NCBI GenBank assembly: GCA_030690705.1
Contig: JAUYGE010000141.1
Span: 1 to 6,289, forward strand
Reading direction: 5' to 3'
Origin: Dehalococcoidia bacterium
Lineage (GTDB): Bacteria; Chloroflexota; Dehalococcoidia; JAENJB01
DNA: 6,289 nucleotides
The notes beneath the pieces were generated by a model that was not told the DNA's origin, did no database searches, and was given only the letters and a program-made list of their open reading frames with translations. The position numbers and the translations under genes are program-made. Shown piece by piece: positions 4,918-6,289 of the stretch. The first letter of the stretch is position 1. Every line of letters starts with the position of its first letter.

Positions 4918-6138
4918 ATGCAAGCTCTCGAAGGAATAAAAGTCCTCGACCTGGCCCGCATCGGCCCGGGGACCCTGGGCACGGCTCTTCTCGGGGACCT
5001 GGGAGCAGAGGTCATCAAGGTGGAGACGCCGCCCGAGGTCAAGGGAAGACAAAAGGGGCTTCGCTCCGCTCTGAGCGCCCTGGGCGATAAGCAGACCGAA
5101 GATGAGAGCGCCTATCTGTCCACCCAGCGGAACAAGAAGAGCATCGCCATAAACCTGGCCACCCCCGATGGCCAGGGTATCATTTACAAGCTGGCGGAGT
5201 GGGCCGACGTCGTCGTCGAGGCTTTCCGGCCGGGCGTCGCCCAGCGCCTTAAAATAGACTATCCAACCCTTTCGGCTGTCAACCCCCGTCTCATCTACTG
5301 CTCCATCACCAGCTACGGCCAGACAGGGCCCTACAGGAACTTCCCCGGCCACGATATCAACTTTCTCGGCATAGCCGGCGTCCTGGAGCTGATAGGTGAG
5401 AAGGACGGACCGCCCGTCGCGCCGTTGAACTCGCTGGCTTACTACACCGGCAGTCTCGCCGTGAACGGCATTCTAGCGGCCATCATCGCCCGCGAGAGAA
5501 CGGGCAAGGGCCAGTTCATCGACCTCAGCCTGACGGATACGGCGATGAACCTCCTGAGCATGCTCGTCAGCAGGTATTTCCAGTCCGGGACAGTCCCCAA
5601 GCGGAAGGGAATAGTCTTCAATGGCGCTTATCCTTATCTCAACGTCTACGAAACTAAGGACCGGAGGTATATCACTATAGGCTGCATCGAGCCGTGGTTC
5701 TGGGAGAACCTCTGCCGCGCCATCGGTCACGAGGACTTCATCCCGTACAGGTATTCGATCGAGCACCTCTATCGGGAACCGGAAGACCCGAAGTGGCAGG
5801 AGATCTTCGCCTGCCTTCGCCAGGTATTCCTCACCCGGACAGCCGATGAATGGGTGGAACAGCTAAGGAAAATGGATATACCCATCACCAAGGTGCTTAC
5901 CATAGAGGAAACGGTGAACGACCCTCAGATACGGGAGCGCGAGATGGTGCTGGAGCTGGACCACCCGAAGTACGGCAAGGTCAAGCAAATGGGCATGGTT
6001 ATCAAGATGAGCGGCACCCCGGCGCAGGTCAGGAGCTTCGCGCCTGCTCTGGGAGAGCACACCGATGAAATCCTGAAGGGACTGGGCTACAACTCAAAGG
6101 TCATCGGCGACTGGCGGCGAGATGGGATAGTTTACTAG
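4918..6138 (+). CDS. CaiB/BaiF family III CoA-transferase / alpha-methylacyl-CoA racemase-like protein
   Basis: This 406-aa cytoplasmic protein belongs to the family III CoA-transferases, which move CoA between carboxylic acids through an interlocked dimer. The family includes alpha-methylacyl-CoA racemases. Family marks are LEGIKVLDLARIGPGTLGTALLGDLGAEVIKVE (4-36), QRNKKSIAINL (70-80), the EAFRPG loop (101-106), NPRLIYCSITSYGQTGP (122-138) and RTGKGQFIDLSLTD (194-207). GHDINFLGIAGVL (144-156), APLNSLA (168-174) and IGCIEPWFWE (254-263) resemble racemases most. Racemase H145 and E258 are kept. The position of the catalytic Asp (LAD-F in human AMACR; Asp169 of formyl-CoA transferase) appears to be Tyr175 in LAYYTG. 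If that alignment is right, neither standard chemistry is assured. An MFS carrier gene lies upstream on the same strand, suggesting organic-acid metabolism. Length is normal for the family and there is no signal peptide. Substrate unknown. Confidence 0.93.
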   Translation: MQALEGIKVLDLARIGPGTLGTALLGDLGAEVIKVETPPEVKGRQKGLRSALSALGDKQTEDESAYLSTQRNKKSIAINLATPDGQGIIYKLAEWADVVVEAFRPGVAQRLKIDYPTLSAVNPRLIYCSITSYGQTGPYRNFPGHDINFLGIAGVLELIGEKDGPPVAPLNSLAYYTGSLAVNGILAAIIARERTGKGQFIDLSLTDTAMNLLSMLVSRYFQSGTVPKRKGIVFNGAYPYLNVYETKDRRYITIGCIEPWFWENLCRAIGHEDFIPYRYSIEHLYREPEDPKWQEIFACLRQVFLTRTADEWVEQLRKMDIPITKVLTIEETVNDPQIREREMVLELDHPKYGKVKQMGMVIKMSGTPAQVRSFAPALGEHTDEILKGLGYNSKVIGDWRRDGIVY

Positions 6139-6168
6139 ACTTGTCACGAAAATGGCCCCCGGTGGGCT

Positions 6169-6244
6169 GTCATTGCGAGCGAAGCGAAGCAATCTCAATA
6201 GCGCTGTGGTGAGATTGCTTCGGGGCTTTGCCCCTCGCAATGAC
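6169..6244. repeat. 76-bp paired palindromic repeat, copy 3
   Basis: It has the same orientation and geometry as copy 1: a 26-nt left module (6169-6194) identical to 127-152, an 18-base spacer of unrelated sequence (6195-6212), and a 32-nt right module (6213-6244). The side hairpin here is GGGGC-TTT-GCCCC (6222-6234) instead of GGCAC/GTGCC, so both strands of the stem have changed together. It begins 31 bases after the stop of the CoA-transferase-like gene. No T-tract directly follows, so a terminator role is unproven. Confidence 0.85.
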
Positions 6245-6289
6245 GGCAACTGCGGTAGGACTATATTTTCATGCTTCGTGGTGCTGGCT

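Noticed and set aside
6169..6244. Rho-independent terminator after the CoA-transferase-like gene
   Set aside because: The hairpin is strong but no T-tract directly follows it, and the same structure occurs in other contexts as a mobile-type repeat.
6245..6289. TATATT at 6262-6267 as the -10 of another promoter
   Set aside because: No acceptable -35 box lies 16-18 bases upstream, and the window ends before any gene start.

Overview
This GC-rich bacterial window holds three complete protein genes and the 5' end of a fourth. They are separated by intergenic DNA packed with small palindromic repeats. The gene style suggests an environmental, possibly uncultured bacterium. The AlaRS N-terminus and the MFS plus CaiB/BaiF pairing would suit Chloroflexota (Dehalococcoidia-like) or a similar anaerobic lineage, but that is an impression and not a phylogenetic result.

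Layout. On the minus strand, a ruvX/yqgF Holliday-junction resolvase homologue runs off the left edge (1-97, 5' end only). A 76-bp paired repeat (127-202) separates it from alaS (221-2842, minus; 873 aa; TTG start). A 513-bp divergent intergenic region (2843-3355) carries the alaS promoter, a hairpin repeat inside the alaS leader, and a dense cluster of nested repeats. It ends in a sigma70-like promoter for a plus-strand MFS transporter (3356-4612). A 122-bp inverted repeat (4608-4729) contains the transporter's stop codon. A near-consensus promoter (4862-4890) then drives a CaiB/BaiF family III CoA-transferase or alpha-methylacyl-CoA racemase-like gene (4918-6138). A second 76-bp paired repeat follows (6169-6244). 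I see nothing supportable in the last 45 bases (6245-6289).

How the genes relate. alaS and ruvX are housekeeping genes on one strand. The transporter looks like a monocarboxylate or oxalate/formate-type MFS carrier, and the next gene acts on acyl-CoA thioesters. Import of an organic acid followed by CoA-level processing is a reasonable but unproven reading, and each of the two genes has its own promoter.

Most interesting points. (1) Eight short modules share one hairpin plan, with compensatory base changes in both the basal and apical stems. This indicates a REP/BIME-like structured repeat family, and one diverged member lies in the alaS 5' leader. (2) The CaiB/BaiF protein has Tyr175 where family alignment from memory puts the catalytic Asp of both racemases and CoA-transferases. 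(3) ruvX has a strong Shine-Dalgarno placed for an ACG codon where the family normally has ATG.
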